Below, in pieces: positions 6,987-7,338 of a stretch of DNA of 7,338 nucleotides (its first letter is position 1; each line of letters opens with the position of its first letter). The notes under the pieces were generated by a model. It was not told the DNA's origin. It saw only the letters and a list, made by a program, of their open reading frames with translations, and searched no databases. This stretch comes from JARROD01 sp037384225 (GTDB lineage Bacteria; Pseudomonadota; Gammaproteobacteria; Pseudomonadales; Cellvibrionaceae): positions 1 through 7,338 of the forward strand of contig JARROD010000332.1 in assembly GCA_037384225.1 (NCBI GenBank), given 5' to 3'. The translations under genes and the position numbers were made by a program.

Positions 6987-7008
6987 AAAAAAAGCGCCCA
7001 ATGGGCGC
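6987..7008 (-). terminator. intrinsic terminator of the cREC-like gene
   Basis: Read on the minus strand, GCGCCC-ATT-GGGCGC (plus 6994-7008) is a 6-bp GC stem with a 3-nt loop, followed directly by seven T (the A-run at 6987-6993). It begins 20 nt past the stop codon of the minus-strand gene. This is the clearest terminator in the window. On the plus strand the stem is followed by CAAGTTTC, so it is not expected to work well for the convergent gene. Confidence 0.85.
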
Positions 7009-7028
7009 CAAGTTTCTACCTGCGGAGT

Positions 7029-7322
7029 TTACCAACGTAAAAAATGGATGCCGTCCGCGGACTGATAACCCGCGTTCGACAACAGCCGCGCCATATCCGC
7101 ACGCCCGGACGGGCTGATTGAAACTAGTACCACTTGCTCTGGCAGCAGCTTTTTTTGCTGCGCCCACTTGATTAAATCACTACCAGTCTCCAGGTCCCCA
7201 AAATAGTGGTCCAGGTACAGGGTGTCCACGGTCGACTCACGCAATATGCGCTTGCCACTTTTAACCGTGCGAGTTATACGGTCCACGCTATAAGTTCTAG
7301 TCGCATCAATTAGCAGCTCCAT
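7029..7322 (-). CDS. small receiver-like protein of the cyclic-phosphate processing (cREC) type
   Basis: This is a complete 97-aa protein that resembles the stand-alone receiver-like domain called cyclic-phosphate processing receiver (cREC). Visible family features are a first strand ending in an acid (ELLID, D6), a second strand VDTLYLDH with central D38 followed by a glycine turn and TGSDLIKW (46-53), and a third strand VVLVSISPSGRADM (64-77), equivalent to the family's S-x-x-P-x-G-x-x-M signature, before a final amphipathic helix. The family has been predicted to act on cyclic phosphates or nucleotides; that function is not established here. Two positions look degenerate by memory of the family: the first acid is followed by alanine (IDATRT) where DD is usual, and LDHYFG replaces the usual LDHDLG. 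The ATG is preceded by AGAGGA with a 7-nt spacer. An intrinsic terminator follows. Its upstream neighbour lies outside the window, so any partner is unknown. Confidence 0.65.
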   Translation of the reverse strand: MELLIDATRTYSVDRITRTVKSGKRILRESTVDTLYLDHYFGDLETGSDLIKWAQQKKLLPEQVVLVSISPSGRADMARLLSNAGYQSADGIHFLRW

Positions 7323-7338
7323 CAGAGAGTCCTCTAAT

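Overview
The window reads as ordinary chromosomal DNA from a gammaproteobacterium. The evidence is a full-length ParC close to the E. coli type, a REC-PAS-GGDEF-EAL signalling protein and Shine-Dalgarno-led genes at moderate GC. A marine Cellvibrionales-like host is possible, but I cannot fix the genus by eye. I see no insertion sequence, integrase, CRISPR array, tRNA or rRNA.

Layout. (1) Positions 4-4343, minus strand: a response regulator/c-di-GMP phosphodiesterase gene (2373-4343) is followed by parC (4-2253). The 119-bp gap between them holds a hairpin and a good sigma-70-like promoter facing parC, so parC is probably transcribed at least partly on its own. parE is not in the window. (2) Positions 4344-4704: a 361-bp divergent intergenic region with two short palindromes and weak promoter-like sequences. 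(3) Positions 4705-6354, plus strand: a stand-alone, thiamine-diphosphate-dependent acetolactate synthase-type enzyme with no small regulatory subunit and no acetolactate decarboxylase gene beside it. (4) Positions 6558-6959, plus strand: a 133-aa protein of unknown function, perhaps with a SpoIIAA/STAS-like fold. (5) Positions 7029-7322, minus strand: a 97-aa protein resembling the 'cyclic-phosphate processing receiver' (cREC) family, convergent with the previous gene and ending in a clear intrinsic terminator.

The genes do not form an obvious pathway; this is a mosaic of one housekeeping gene, one metabolic gene and small regulatory genes. The most notable observation is that the diguanylate cyclase domain of the REC-PAS-GGDEF-EAL protein has lost about 50 residues in frame, including the whole GGDEF active-site loop. 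The REC phosphoacceptor and the full EAL catalytic set are intact, so the protein looks like a phosphorylation- and PAS-controlled phosphodiesterase with a stump of a cyclase domain. I found no convincing previously undescribed multi-gene system.
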